A stretch of 64,000 nt of DNA from Pontibacter ramchanderi (GCF_002846395.1 NZ_PJMU01000002.1:992001-1056000); one strand, 5' to 3'; positions 16,302-25,490 are shown, counted from the stretch's first letter. Notes: generated from the letters alone by a model not told the origin. Numbers and translations: made by a program.

Positions 16302-16527
16302 TTTGAGAGAGACACATAAACGGAAAGCTAATATGTAAAGCAATTCCTAAAGTCGCAAATCTCAATCAATATTTTTTGAATTTTATTGGCTGTGTACAGC
16401 ATGGCTTCAAAAAAGTGATATAAAATCTGCTCCGGCAGTTATAAAGATAAGGTTAGTTAAAGTTTAGATTAGTTTGTTTTAAGGTGAGAGAAGGCCCCAG
16501 TCATTTTGACGGGGCTTTTCTCATTTA
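16302..16527 (+). ncRNA. Candidate small RNA between promoter and hairpin terminator
   Basis: The segment starts just after a near-consensus promoter and ends at the hairpin GAGAAGGCCCC / GGGGCTTTTCTC. It is about 225 bases. The only ATG codons lead to stops at once (ATG TAA, or a five-codon frame MASKK). Inside lies a small hairpin CTGC-TCCG-GCAG at 16427-16438. I do not recognise a known RNA family; 6S-like or regulatory RNA are possibilities. The downstream gene is convergent, so this is not a 5' leader. The rest of the 16060-16599 gap holds nothing else that I can support. Confidence 0.45.
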
Positions 16528-16599
16528 TGCCCAATTCAATCCGCCTTTTTCCTGAATGAATTCATCTGCAGAGCCTGTCTTATCGAAGCGTATTCAGGC

Positions 16600-17052
16600 T
16601 TAGGCGTACAGCAGGTAAGCCGTTCCGAGCGTGACTGGTATAGCAGCCAGGATCAGTTTCAGCACAAGACCCGGAGTAGGGGTACCCCTGCCCCAGGCCA
16701 GATTGGCTCTAAACACGTAGCGAAGACTCGTGATCAGGGCAATCAACGTCAGCAGGCCAACCACCAGGTGAATAGTAGCGATGACCGAATCGAAGGCTGT
16801 ATTTAGTTCCAGGCTGTGCTCCACAGTGCGCAGGTTCCAGTAAATAAGCACTAGCAGGCTAGGCACCGAAATGAGTGCGCCCAGCCGCATGCTGAACAAT
16901 GTAAGCCACGAGGCAAAGGCAAAAAGCGGAACAGCCGCCATTAAACCCATTCTCCTGTAAAAAAGGGCATCGCCGCCCGTCAGATCGGTATAGAGCAGAA
17001 TGAGGAGGGCATGAGCGAAGCCCGTCAGGAAAAGCAGCAGGTAGCGTGTCAT
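16600..17052 (-). CDS. Four-helix membrane protein, hypothetical
   Basis: The 150-residue product is almost wholly hydrophobic, with about four membrane helices: residues 4-20, 36-62, 87-108 and 129-148. No catalytic motif is seen and I do not recognise a family. It starts 28 bases beyond the stop of the lipoprotein gene that precedes it in the same direction, so the two may be co-transcribed. The length, hydrophobic pattern and codon use make it a convincing gene of unknown role. Confidence 0.72.
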   Translation of the reverse strand: MTRYLLLFLTGFAHALLILLYTDLTGGDALFYRRMGLMAAVPLFAFASWLTLFSMRLGALISVPSLLVLIYWNLRTVEHSLELNTAFDSVIATIHLVVGLLTLIALITSLRYVFRANLAWGRGTPTPGLVLKLILAAIPVTLGTAYLLYA

Positions 17053-17079
17053 AGGCTACTATACTGCCGAAGCCGCGTT

Positions 17080-18015
17080 TCAGATTTCCTCCAGGGTATA
17101 ATAGGTATAGGCGCTTCGCAAAAAGGGCTGTTTTACGGGTAGGTTGGTGTTATATACCTGCACCTCTGCTGCCTGACCGGCTTCGTTGTAGCGGTATACC
17201 TCCTCCAGGTAAGGTTTGCCGCTCTTCAAGATGATGCGCTGGCTCAGTCTGCCGTTTTCGTCATACACAAAGTTTATCTCTTCTGAAGGTCCTTTCATAT
17301 TTTTGATCCGAATCTGCTTCAGTCGCTTGGCTGTGTCGTAGTCAAACTCCATGCGCTTTTGCAGGATGCCGTCTGTGTGTAGCACCCGCTCCACTATATA
17401 ACCCTCCTGCAGGCGGTGCGACCAACCTGGCCCATGGTCTCTGAGGTGGCGCATGCTATAGTTGCCAATATAATTGCTGTACACAAGCGCCGCATTTTCG
17501 CGTAGTTCCTCTTTCGCCTTCAGATTCCCGTTCGGCAGGTAGGCGAGGTCGATCAACGGCTGAAAGGTACCTGTCTTGGCATCGTATACCTCTACCTGCT
17601 GGCTTTTGGGCAACAAGTTGGTGTCCAGGTTTTTCTTGAACTTGATAGCCACTCCTACCAGTCCACTCGAATTGGTGGTGTGCACCCGGTTGGTGATCAC
17701 ATCGGTGTGCACATCCGAAACGATGTTCTTTTCCTGAATGACCACTGCATCGGCGCCATAGGCTCTGGCCTGGTCCTGCAGGTTTCTGATCATGCTGGCA
17801 TAAGGCACATACTCCGTGCTCCTCGTCTCGAGCGCCGCCAGTTTTATGTATTGTTCCTGAGGCCACTCCCCCGCGAAGAACACGTCTATCTCGTTAGCAT
17901 GTGGTTGCAGGGGGATTTTGGACAGGGGGATTTCCATCTCCGGGTATAAGGTAGAGGTGCAGGCGCTTAGCGAGGTGGCGCCCGCCATGAGCATAAGCAG
18001 TATCGTTTTTCTCAT
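17080..18015 (-). CDS. Lipoprotein with YD/YwqK-like repeats
   Basis: The start was placed at the ATG at 18015 because it gives a clean lipoprotein signal: MRKTILLMLMAGATSLSACT with lipobox Cys19. An upstream ATG at 18093 would add 26 residues that break this signal. The first half of the mature protein includes NLQDQARAYGADAVVIQEKN, like proteins that handle surface-exposed metal or redox stress, but I cannot name a family. The second half has repeated beta strands such as LKQIRIKNMKGPSEEINFVY and YDENGRLSQRIILKSGKPYL, in the style of RHS/YwqK repeats. It follows the TonB-like gene by about 137 bases. Confidence 0.72.
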   Translation of the reverse strand: MRKTILLMLMAGATSLSACTSTLYPEMEIPLSKIPLQPHANEIDVFFAGEWPQEQYIKLAALETRSTEYVPYASMIRNLQDQARAYGADAVVIQEKNIVSDVHTDVITNRVHTTNSSGLVGVAIKFKKNLDTNLLPKSQQVEVYDAKTGTFQPLIDLAYLPNGNLKAKEELRENAALVYSNYIGNYSMRHLRDHGPGWSHRLQEGYIVERVLHTDGILQKRMEFDYDTAKRLKQIRIKNMKGPSEEINFVYDENGRLSQRIILKSGKPYLEEVYRYNEAGQAAEVQVYNTNLPVKQPFLRSAYTYYTLEEI

Positions 18016-18152
18016 AGGTCTTATCAAGAAGGTTCTAACCTGGCTTCGCTCAAACATCGTGCTGTTTTTAACCGGAATGCTCCTATCTCCCAAGAATATA
18101 GTAAAAATCTATATTGAATGGGCTTTGCGTGCATCTATACCCTTTGCTTAAG

Positions 18153-18980
18153 CTAACGCAGTGAAAAGCGCAGCGGTAAGGTATAGCGCACTGGCACTGG
18201 CTTGCCTTCCTGTAGTCCGGGCTTCCAGGTGGGCATGGCTTTTATCACCCGCATACCCTCGGCGTCCGCGTCCGGATGGATTCCCCTGATCAGTTCGGTA
18301 TCTCCTATCCTGCCCTGTTCGTCTACTATAAACGATATGATGACCAGGCCCTCGGCTTTTGCCTTGCGAGTGGTTTTCGGATACTTCAGGACTGTACCGA
18401 TCCAGCGTAGCATTACCTTTTCGCCTCCCGGGAACTCAGGCATAACCTCCATCGGCACGAAATCTATTCCCTTGCCACTTTCATCGTACACCTCACCCGA
18501 CACCATTTTGCCCTGCTGGTATACCTCTACTCGGCGCAAGGCTCCTGTTTCATAGTAAGCTTTAAGGGTATCTGTCACCGTGCCCCGGCTATACCTGCTG
18601 CTAAGCCTCACCCGCCCGTTCTCATACCAGGTGGTGTAAGGGCCGTCCCATTTATTGTCATGATAGGCCATCTCCAATTTTAACTGTCCGTTGGGGTACC
18701 ATTCGTAAACAGGACCATGCTGGATGCCGAAGCCATAAGTGCCTCCATCTATGTCGCTGTAGTGAATCTGCCTTACCTTGCTGCTGTCTTCTACCAGGTA
18801 GCGCGTGCGGGTTCCTCCACCAAGTGAGTCCTCCTTTATTTCTTCGAAGTAGTACGCCTGGGTAGCTGGCACCTCTTTCTGCATGGCGGAGAGGTACTTT
18901 ATTTTCACGGTTTGAGCAGCAGCCTGGTGCCCGCACAGGAGCACGACCGCTGCAGCCAGGAAAGAGTAAATGTTTTTCAT
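18153..18980 (-). CDS. TonB C-terminal-domain protein with YwqK/MORN-like repeats
   Basis: The 275-residue protein has a signal peptide (residues 1-22, cut after HQAAA). Two or three MORN/YwqK-like repeats follow (GPVYEWYPNGQLKLEMAYHD, GPYTTWYENGRVRLSSRYSR, YETGALRRVEVYQQGKMVSG). A TonB C-terminal domain makes up the last 85 or so residues, with EGLVIISFIVDEQGRIGDTE and MPTWKPGLQEGKPVPVRYTL. The usual TonB inner-membrane anchor and Pro-rich spacer are absent; the protein looks exported instead. Such 'energy transducer TonB' proteins are frequent in Bacteroidota, and most are probably not true TonB. It heads a leftward group with the lipoprotein and four-helix protein. Confidence 0.85.
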   Translation of the reverse strand: MKNIYSFLAAAVVLLCGHQAAAQTVKIKYLSAMQKEVPATQAYYFEEIKEDSLGGGTRTRYLVEDSSKVRQIHYSDIDGGTYGFGIQHGPVYEWYPNGQLKLEMAYHDNKWDGPYTTWYENGRVRLSSRYSRGTVTDTLKAYYETGALRRVEVYQQGKMVSGEVYDESGKGIDFVPMEVMPEFPGGEKVMLRWIGTVLKYPKTTRKAKAEGLVIISFIVDEQGRIGDTELIRGIHPDADAEGMRVIKAMPTWKPGLQEGKPVPVRYTLPLRFSLR

Positions 18981-19118
18981 CCACTAAAAATAAGTACAAT
19001 TCAGCAGATAAGGTATAGCGCATGGGCAAATGCTACAGCTTTTGTTAAGATTAGAACCGCCAGGTAAAACATAAGCTTAGTTTTTCGGTATAGGTATAGG
19101 TTTCAGGTATAGCAAAAG

Positions 19119-20969
19119 ATGAACAGACCAAGCAAAGGGGCCCGTGGGGCAAATCAGACAGACGACAAGAAGAGCTTCCGCGAGCAGGTGGGCGCCTTGA
19201 AAAACCTGCCCAAATTCTTTCGCCTGATCTGGAACACGAGCCCTAGCATGACCATTGGCAACGTGCTGCTGCGCCTCGTTAAATCGGCCATACCGTTGGC
19301 GATGCTCTATGTGGGCAAGCTGATCATAGACGAAGTGATCGGATTAATTGCCGCGACGGGCGAGCGCGACCTGAGCTTCTTGTGGATGCTGGTGGCGGCA
19401 GAACTGGGGCTGGCTATCCTCTCCGATATCTTCAACCGGGGCATAACGCTACTCGACAGCCTGCTGGGCGACCTGTTCTCCAACAACACTTCGGTGCAGC
19501 TCATAGAGCACGCCGCCAAACTGGACCTGGCGCAGTTCGAAGACGCCACCTTTTACGACAAGCTGGAGCGTGCCCGACGGCAGACGATCACGCGGGTGGT
19601 GCTTATGTCGCAGGTGCTCTCACAGCTGCAGGATATGGTCACGATCGCTTTTCTGGCGGTGGGCCTGGTCGCTTTTAACCCCTGGCTAATCCTGATTCTG
19701 CTGGTGGCTGTTATACCTTCTTTTCTGGGTGAGACGCACTTTAACGAACGCACTTACTCCCTCTCCCGCTCCTGGACGCCCGAGCGCCGCGAGCTCGACT
19801 ACCTCCGCTACATCGGGGCCTCCGACGAAACAGCCAAGGAGATCAAGACCTTTAACCTGTCGGGTTTTCTGGCCAGTCGTTTCAAGCAGCTCTCGGACCG
19901 CTACTATGCCCTGAACAAAAACCTGATCGTGCGGCGGGCGGTATGGGGCAGCGTTCTTTCCTCGCTGGGTACGCTGGCTTATTACGGGGCCTACATTTTT
20001 ATACTGGCGCAAACGGTGGCAGGGGTTATTACAGTGGGTACGCTTACTTTTCTGGCCGGCTCGTTCAGCAACATGCGGGGACTGTTGCAGGCCATCATGA
20101 CGCGCTTTTCGCAGATTGCCGAGAGTGCGCTATACCTGCAGGACCTGTTTGACTTTCTGGAGCTCCGGCCACAGATCACCCCGCCTGCCAATCCGCTGCC
20201 TATACCCAGGCCCATCCAGCAGGGCTTCACATTTGAGGATGTTGGTTTCAAATACCACAACAGCGACAAATGGGCTGTGCGGCACCTCTCCTTCCACTTG
20301 CGGGCCGGTGAGAAGCTGGCGCTGGTAGGTGAAAATGGGGCTGGCAAAACCACGCTGGTCAAGCTGCTGGCAAGACTCTATGAACCCTCAGAGGGCCGCA
20401 TCCTGCTCGACGGTATTGACCTTCGTGAGTACGATTTGAACGACCTGCGCCACCAGGTGGGCATCATCTTCCAGGATTATGTACGCTTCCAGATGACCGC
20501 TTCCGACAATATTGCCATTGGGCAGATCAGCAACATCGGCGACCGCGATCGCATACAAGGGTCGGCGCAGAAAAGCCTGGCAGATCCCGTGATTCAACGC
20601 CTGCCCGACGGGTATGAGCAAGTGCTGGGCAAGCGCTTCAACAAAGGCGTGGAGCTGTCGGGTGGAGAGTGGCAAAAGGTGGCGCTGGCCCGGGCCTACA
20701 TGCGCGACGCGCAGCTGATCATTCTCGATGAGCCGACTTCGGCCCTGGACGCCCGCGCCGAACATGAGGTGTTCCTGCGTTTCTCGGAGCTCATTGCCGG
20801 CAAGACCGCTGTGCTTATCTCCCACCGCTTCTCCACGGTGCGCATGGCCGACCGCATCCTGTTTCTGGAGCGGGGCCAGCTGAAGGAGCTTGGCTCACAC
20901 GAGGAACTGCTGGCGCAGAACGGCAAGTACGCCGAGTTGTTCACGCTGCAGGCAAGAGGCTATTTGTAG
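19119..20969 (+). CDS. ABC exporter, fused permease and ATPase
   Basis: The 616-residue protein is a half-size type-1 ABC exporter: a six-helix transmembrane domain (about 35-350) followed by one nucleotide-binding domain. The ATPase has Walker A GENGAGKT near residue 405, Q-loop IFQDYVRFQM, signature LSGGEWQKVALARAY near 513, Walker B LIILDEPTSALDA near 535 and the H-loop ISHRFSTVR. It works as a dimer. Substrate cannot be predicted: lipids, peptides or drugs are all possible. It stands alone on the plus strand between two leftward groups. Three copies of the AGGTATA/GGTATA word lie within 30 bases before its start. Confidence 0.93.
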   Translation: MNRPSKGARGANQTDDKKSFREQVGALKNLPKFFRLIWNTSPSMTIGNVLLRLVKSAIPLAMLYVGKLIIDEVIGLIAATGERDLSFLWMLVAAELGLAILSDIFNRGITLLDSLLGDLFSNNTSVQLIEHAAKLDLAQFEDATFYDKLERARRQTITRVVLMSQVLSQLQDMVTIAFLAVGLVAFNPWLILILLVAVIPSFLGETHFNERTYSLSRSWTPERRELDYLRYIGASDETAKEIKTFNLSGFLASRFKQLSDRYYALNKNLIVRRAVWGSVLSSLGTLAYYGAYIFILAQTVAGVITVGTLTFLAGSFSNMRGLLQAIMTRFSQIAESALYLQDLFDFLELRPQITPPANPLPIPRPIQQGFTFEDVGFKYHNSDKWAVRHLSFHLRAGEKLALVGENGAGKTTLVKLLARLYEPSEGRILLDGIDLREYDLNDLRHQVGIIFQDYVRFQMTASDNIAIGQISNIGDRDRIQGSAQKSLADPVIQRLPDGYEQVLGKRFNKGVELSGGEWQKVALARAYMRDAQLIILDEPTSALDARAEHEVFLRFSELIAGKTAVLISHRFSTVRMADRILFLERGQLKELGSHEELLAQNGKYAELFTLQARGYL

Positions 20970-21024
20970 GCAACGATCAATAATGTTTAAAGGCAGCCGC
21001 GCTTTTAAAGTAAGGCGACAGTTT

Positions 21025-21813
21025 TCAGCGCGTCTCTTGCTCTGTCGCATTTTTCCGCTTGCCTGTTAAATCCAGCTTGTGCGAAACAGCCAACTGCACA
21101 ATGTGCCGGTTATAGAACTGATGACCTGACGCCCGCTGCTGGTACCAGTTCAGATAGCCCGCCTCCACCTCCAGATTAGGCATAAGCGCATAACTCAACC
21201 CTGTGTAAATTCTGTTTTGATCGAAGCGGTTGTAGGTAATGTTCCTGCCAGCATTCACATGGAGTTCATTGCTCAGTTTAAGCTTAAGCGGCCGCTCCTG
21301 TAGGTTTGCCAGCCTATATTCTAGCCCAAGCCTATACCTGAAGCGAAAATTATGATGATACCCTGCTGCCAGTTCCCCGCTGCTTGTGTTCCGGAAGAAG
21401 CGCATTTCGGTCCTATACCTGTGTGTGATGCCTGCGCGACCTATGGCCTGACTGTAGTTAAACTGGATGTGGGGCCTTAGCTCGGGTACCACCAGCCGTT
21501 GCGTAGCGCTGGGGTCGTGGGGGCTCTGCAAAAAATACGTGAAACCCGCCGCCGCCTCCCAGTTCTCGCCCAATGCGTACCGGGCCTGCGAGCGAAGCAC
21601 GAATTGGTGTTGTCTGCCGGGGTTTAAAAAGCGCCTTTCATGTATTTCGGATGTAAGCGACCACTTAGGATGGAGTTTGAGCGTGAGGGCATAAGAGAAC
21701 CAGGCTAACTGCTGGCGCGTCACCTCTTTCTGGGGAGATTGGGCATAGCCCGCCGCGGCATGCAGCACTCCCCCAACCCAGAACAGCAATAGGCAAAACC
21801 GTATCTTACTCAT
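21025..21813 (-). CDS. DUF2490 outer-membrane protein
   Basis: The 262-residue product begins with a signal peptide (cut after AAAGYAQ near residue 25). It continues with strands typical of the DUF2490 barrel family (QLAWFSYALTLKLHPKWSLT, EIHERRF, RSQARYALGENWEAAAGFTY). It ends in a beta strand (IVQLAVSHKLDL) followed by a short polar tail. The last base pairs of a tiny membrane-protein frame overlap its start, and the FAD protein lies upstream of that, so the three are probably one transcript. Function unknown; porin-like. Confidence 0.82.
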   Translation of the reverse strand: MSKIRFCLLLFWVGGVLHAAAGYAQSPQKEVTRQQLAWFSYALTLKLHPKWSLTSEIHERRFLNPGRQHQFVLRSQARYALGENWEAAAGFTYFLQSPHDPSATQRLVVPELRPHIQFNYSQAIGRAGITHRYRTEMRFFRNTSSGELAAGYHHNFRFRYRLGLEYRLANLQERPLKLKLSNELHVNAGRNITYNRFDQNRIYTGLSYALMPNLEVEAGYLNWYQQRASGHQFYNRHIVQLAVSHKLDLTGKRKNATEQETR

Positions 21814-21895
21814 CCTCCGCCATAAAATGCCAAACCAGTATCACACAGGCCAGACTCAGTATTGCCAGAAAAATCAGGAACAGGTCTTCTCCCAT
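21806..21895 (-). CDS. 29-residue single-helix membrane protein
   Basis: This short frame (ATG at 21895, TAA at 21806-21808) encodes one strong membrane helix, residues 5-24 (LFLIFLAILSLACVILVWHF), between an acidic start (MGED) and acidic end (MAEDE). It overlaps the DUF2490 start as ATGAGTAA and begins 22 bases after the FAD gene stop, the spacing of a coupled operon gene. It resembles in style the tiny subunits of membrane complexes such as CydX or CcoQ, but I recognise no family. Confidence 0.5.
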   Translation of the reverse strand: MGEDLFLIFLAILSLACVILVWHFMAEDE

Positions 21896-21916
21896 GGTTG
21901 GTTTGTAACAGGTCAG

Positions 21917-23332
21917 CTAGTTATTGGCGGTTTCGAGTGTGGCTTTTCCCTGACGAAGCAGTCGTTGGGCCAGTTTCTTGGCCTGCTGTCGTATTTCCCG
22001 AAGTGCCGTGGATTCGTAGAGCATCCCTTTTCTGGGAGAGCCAAGCGTATACAGCCCGCGCACTGGCTTATCCCGCGCATCGACTAGCCTGCCTCCTGGT
22101 GTCGTTTTAAGCCCAAGGTGCAGCACGTCGGGCTGCGCTATACCTGCTGCCAGCAAGTGCTGCACCAACGGGGCGTTCACGCGGGTATAATCGCACTGAG
22201 GGCCGGTGCAGTTGATCACTCTGCCCACCGCTATTTCTTCTGTTTCTCTTTGGTGCCTTTGCCGGATGAGAATGCGGGCTTCGCCTGCTGTCTCCTGTAT
22301 GTCCACAACTGTGGCGGCCATCACCACCAGTTGCCCCTTATTCTGCAACGCCTGCAGCAAAGCGGCTGAGGCGGCCGGCATGCGGTGGCGGTGAACCTCC
22401 CAGTAGGGCCGTACATGGCGCAGAAAAGTCTTCTTCTCCCCCAATGGCAGCGATTGCCAAAGCACAGGTATGTCATCGCGCAGCGCATCCAACACGCTTC
22501 GCCAGGTATAGCCCATTGCTTCGGCACGCTTTATTTCTGCACGAACAAAACGGAACAAATGCAAGGCAGATACACATGCTCCCTCCGGAATCGTCAATTT
22601 AGGGTATGGCTTTGTGCTGACATCGAAGGGCTGCGGCAGCAGTCCGTGGCGCGACACCACGTATACCTTGCCCTGATGGCCTTGCGCCTGCAGACTGCCC
22701 ACCAGGTCTACCATGGTCAGGCTAGAGCCAATAAGCAGAAGCGGCTCCTGCGATTGCAGCCCGCTTATACCTTTGGCCGGCCAGGGCGAGGCAACATAGC
22801 GGGGACTTTGGTAAAAGCTTGTGTTAGGTATAGGCAGCGGCGCAGGTGGGAAATTGCCCATGGCCAGCACCACCTTGTGGGCGCTTAAAGTAGTCTGGTT
22901 GCTGCAGCGTATGGTGAAACGGCGCCCTTGCCTGGAAACGGCCAGGGCTTCTTCGTATACCCGCACCAGCGATACTCCCTTTGCCGCGCCTGCCTCCGCT
23001 TCGTGCAAGCGCACTTTCAGGTAATCGCCAAAAATAGTTCTAGGTATAAAGTCGGTCGGCTGGACTGGCAGCGTGATCTGTCTTTTGTAGAGCGAAGCAT
23101 GTTTCTCCAGCCAGTGGAAGAAGTCGAGCGGTTCGTCAGCAAAGAGGCTCATGGCCGAGGCGGGCACATTCAGCGGCTGAAAAGGCAACTGGCTGGAGTA
23201 GGCCACACCTCGGTGCATTCTATACCTGTCCGGCTCTACCAGGTAAATCGTTGTGCCTGCCACCGCGTTCTTCAACAGATGGATTGCCGTTAGCGTACCG
23301 CTCAGCCCTGCTCCTATTATAGCGATTGTCAT
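21917..23332 (-). CDS. FAD/NAD(P)-binding protein
   Basis: The 471-residue protein starts with a Rossmann motif, IIGAGLSGTLTAIHLL with GAGLSG at residues 7-12. It has a second nucleotide-binding area around EPLLLIGSSLTMVDLVGSL, near residue 195, and ends with the GLYTLGSPRKGMLYESTALREI stretch in two pieces. This layout fits the FAD-NAD(P)-binding family (PF13454-like) found alone or with N-hydroxylating or lycopene-type oxidoreductases. The substrate is not clear. It heads a likely transcript with the 29-residue membrane protein and the DUF2490 barrel. A near-parS palindrome lies about 175 bases upstream of its start. Confidence 0.82.
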   Translation of the reverse strand: MTIAIIGAGLSGTLTAIHLLKNAVAGTTIYLVEPDRYRMHRGVAYSSQLPFQPLNVPASAMSLFADEPLDFFHWLEKHASLYKRQITLPVQPTDFIPRTIFGDYLKVRLHEAEAGAAKGVSLVRVYEEALAVSRQGRRFTIRCSNQTTLSAHKVVLAMGNFPPAPLPIPNTSFYQSPRYVASPWPAKGISGLQSQEPLLLIGSSLTMVDLVGSLQAQGHQGKVYVVSRHGLLPQPFDVSTKPYPKLTIPEGACVSALHLFRFVRAEIKRAEAMGYTWRSVLDALRDDIPVLWQSLPLGEKKTFLRHVRPYWEVHRHRMPAASAALLQALQNKGQLVVMAATVVDIQETAGEARILIRQRHQRETEEIAVGRVINCTGPQCDYTRVNAPLVQHLLAAGIAQPDVLHLGLKTTPGGRLVDARDKPVRGLYTLGSPRKGMLYESTALREIRQQAKKLAQRLLRQGKATLETANN

Positions 23333-23506
23333 GGTAGGTTATAGCAAAAGTATAGACTTCTTCCCGTGGCCGAACGTGCTCATGGTGCTCATAACCTGCG
23401 TGAAAGCGCGGCAGGTACCTGCATCCGTTGCAAAACAGCTTTCAGATTTTACGGCAATCCAAAAACCGGGTTGACTTGCCACTTAAGCAAATGACGTTGG
23501 TTGGGC

Positions 23507-23522
23507 TGTCCCACGTGGAACA
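23507..23522. promoter_or_regulatory. Probable second parS (ParB-binding) site
   Basis: TGTCCCACGTGGAACA differs at one position from the parS consensus TGTTNCACGTGNAACA and keeps the central CACGTG and near-full symmetry. It lies 3 bases beyond the stop of the SLC13 gene and 27 kb from the perfect site near mnmG. Confidence 0.55.
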
Positions 23523-23524
23523 AT

Positions 23525-25303
23525 TCAGAAAGGGAAGAAAAACGGAATGATAAAAGAGGCGACCAGCCACAGCAGTATGTTGAGCGGCGTACCCACGCGC
23601 AGATAGTCCACAAATTTGTAATTGCCCGGTCCGTAGATCATGGTGTTGGTCTGGTAACCCATGGGCGTCATAAAGCTGAGGGAGGCCGCGTAAGTCACCG
23701 CCACCAGAAACGGGCGCACGCTCACTCCCATCTCTTTGGCCGCCACAATGGCAATAGGTGCCAACAGGGCCGCCGTAGCATTGTTCGACATGAAGTTGGT
23801 AGACATAAACGTGATGAAAAAGAAAGCCGACAGGAGCACATGCGGCCCGTAGCTACCAACCGAGTCTACCAGGTAACCCGACAGCAGGGCGGCGGCCCCG
23901 GTCTTTTCGAGCGCTGCCCCCATAGAGAGCACACCCGCCAGCATAAAGATCACTTTCCACTCAATGGCTTTATAGAGTTCGTCGAGGCGAATGGATTTGG
24001 TGAGCACCAGCAGTACTACACCTACCAGGGCGCTAAGCACAATGTGGGCTAGTCCTGTAGCAGCTACAGTTACCACCCCTGCTCCTATAAGCAACACAGG
24101 TATAATCTTGCTGTAGTCGTAGTGGCTGCGCTCCGTTTCGGAGACAAGCAGGATGTCCTCGTTGTTTCGCAGGTTCTGGGCCTGGCCCTTATCTGCCGAA
24201 ATCAGGAGCACGTCGCCGGCAGAGAGGCGGGTATGGGTGAGCTTTTCGTGAAGGATTTCGTCGCGGTGCCGGATAGCCACCACAGTGGCGCCATGGTTGT
24301 AGGCCCTGAAGTCGAGCTCTTTCAGAGATTTGCCCACCATGTAAGAGTTAGGTGTTACGATGGCCTCGAAGAGCTTGGAGGTAGCGCTGTTCAGGTCTTC
24401 TTCTTTGAGCTTTCGCTCTGATTTCAGTTTGATGCCCTTCTCTTCCTTCATTTTCTTGAGCTTCCCCACGTCGCATCGCACCTTCAGCACGTCGCCGGCC
24501 CGCAGCATGGTATAGGGGGTGGCATTGAGCCTGTACTTGTCGCGCGTAACCTGCAGCACATCTATATCGAGGTTCTGCACCAGGCTGGAGCTGCTGAGCG
24601 GCATACCTACCGATGGAGAATTGGGCAAAAGCACGATTTCGGTTAGATAGTCGCCCATGTTGAAGTCTTCTGTCAGGTCTTCGGCCAGTTTGCGGCTAGG
24701 CAACAGAAAACGGCCCACGAATAGCATATACAGCACTCCGGTGATCAGGAAAAAAACGCCGGCCCCTGTCAGCTCGAACATGCCAATAGGTTCCTCGCCC
24801 TGTGTCTCGGCAATACCACTCACCAGTATGTTGGTAGAAGTGCCGATGAGGGTGCAGACGCCCCCCAAGAGGGCTCCGAAGGAGAGCGGCATAAGCAGTT
24901 TAGCGGGACTGATGCGGGTGTCGCGGGCCACCTGGATCACCATCGGCATGAGCAGAGCCACTACTGCGGTGTCGTTCACGAAAGCTGACAGCAGGCCAGC
25001 CACCAGCATAACGGCCAGCAAGCAGAGGATGTAATTTCTGCGCCCCACCCGCGTCAGCAGCACTCCTACGCTGCTCAGGGCGCCCGACTTAAAAATAGCG
25101 GTGCTGATGATGAACATGCACGCCACCGTGATGGTGGCCGGGTTACTGAAACCCGCCAGGCCCTCGGCTGGGGTAAGGATACCGAGCATCATAAACAGCG
25201 ACATCACCAGAATGGCTGTCGTGTCGATGGAGAGCTTCTCGCTGACGAAAAGCACCACAGCCACCGCGATCACAGACAGAACTACGCCAATCTCGTACGT
25301 CAT
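23525..25303 (-). CDS. SLC13/ArsB-NhaD-type permease with two RCK-C domains
   Basis: The 592-residue protein has hydrophobic helices in two blocks (about 1-190 and 395-590), typical of the divalent anion:Na+ symporter (DASS/CitM) superfamily. The repeat motifs are LLMPMVIQVARDTRISPAKL and SLSFMTPMGYQTNTMIYGPG. Between the blocks lie two TrkA-C/RCK-C-like domains (around GMPLSSSSLVQNLDIDVLQV and VGKSLKELDFRAYNHGATVV), the common regulatory insert of this subfamily. Transported ion may be sulfate, a dicarboxylate or another anion. It is a single-gene unit by spacing. Confidence 0.88.
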   Translation of the reverse strand: MTYEIGVVLSVIAVAVVLFVSEKLSIDTTAILVMSLFMMLGILTPAEGLAGFSNPATITVACMFIISTAIFKSGALSSVGVLLTRVGRRNYILCLLAVMLVAGLLSAFVNDTAVVALLMPMVIQVARDTRISPAKLLMPLSFGALLGGVCTLIGTSTNILVSGIAETQGEEPIGMFELTGAGVFFLITGVLYMLFVGRFLLPSRKLAEDLTEDFNMGDYLTEIVLLPNSPSVGMPLSSSSLVQNLDIDVLQVTRDKYRLNATPYTMLRAGDVLKVRCDVGKLKKMKEEKGIKLKSERKLKEEDLNSATSKLFEAIVTPNSYMVGKSLKELDFRAYNHGATVVAIRHRDEILHEKLTHTRLSAGDVLLISADKGQAQNLRNNEDILLVSETERSHYDYSKIIPVLLIGAGVVTVAATGLAHIVLSALVGVVLLVLTKSIRLDELYKAIEWKVIFMLAGVLSMGAALEKTGAAALLSGYLVDSVGSYGPHVLLSAFFFITFMSTNFMSNNATAALLAPIAIVAAKEMGVSVRPFLVAVTYAASLSFMTPMGYQTNTMIYGPGNYKFVDYLRVGTPLNILLWLVASFIIPFFFPF

Positions 25304-25490
25304 GCTCGATAAGTTAAGGATAGATCTGACCTCGTGCGCTGCTGGCCAGGGGTGTTACGATACCACAGACGAGAGGCGAAATAATTGGTAGCTATAACTG
25401 CATTTGCAGCCAAACTGTTACAAAAGATAGGAATTAGCGCTAAAGGAATAAAGCACTTGCTGGGAAAGGATTGCGGCCGGTAAGCGCGTG

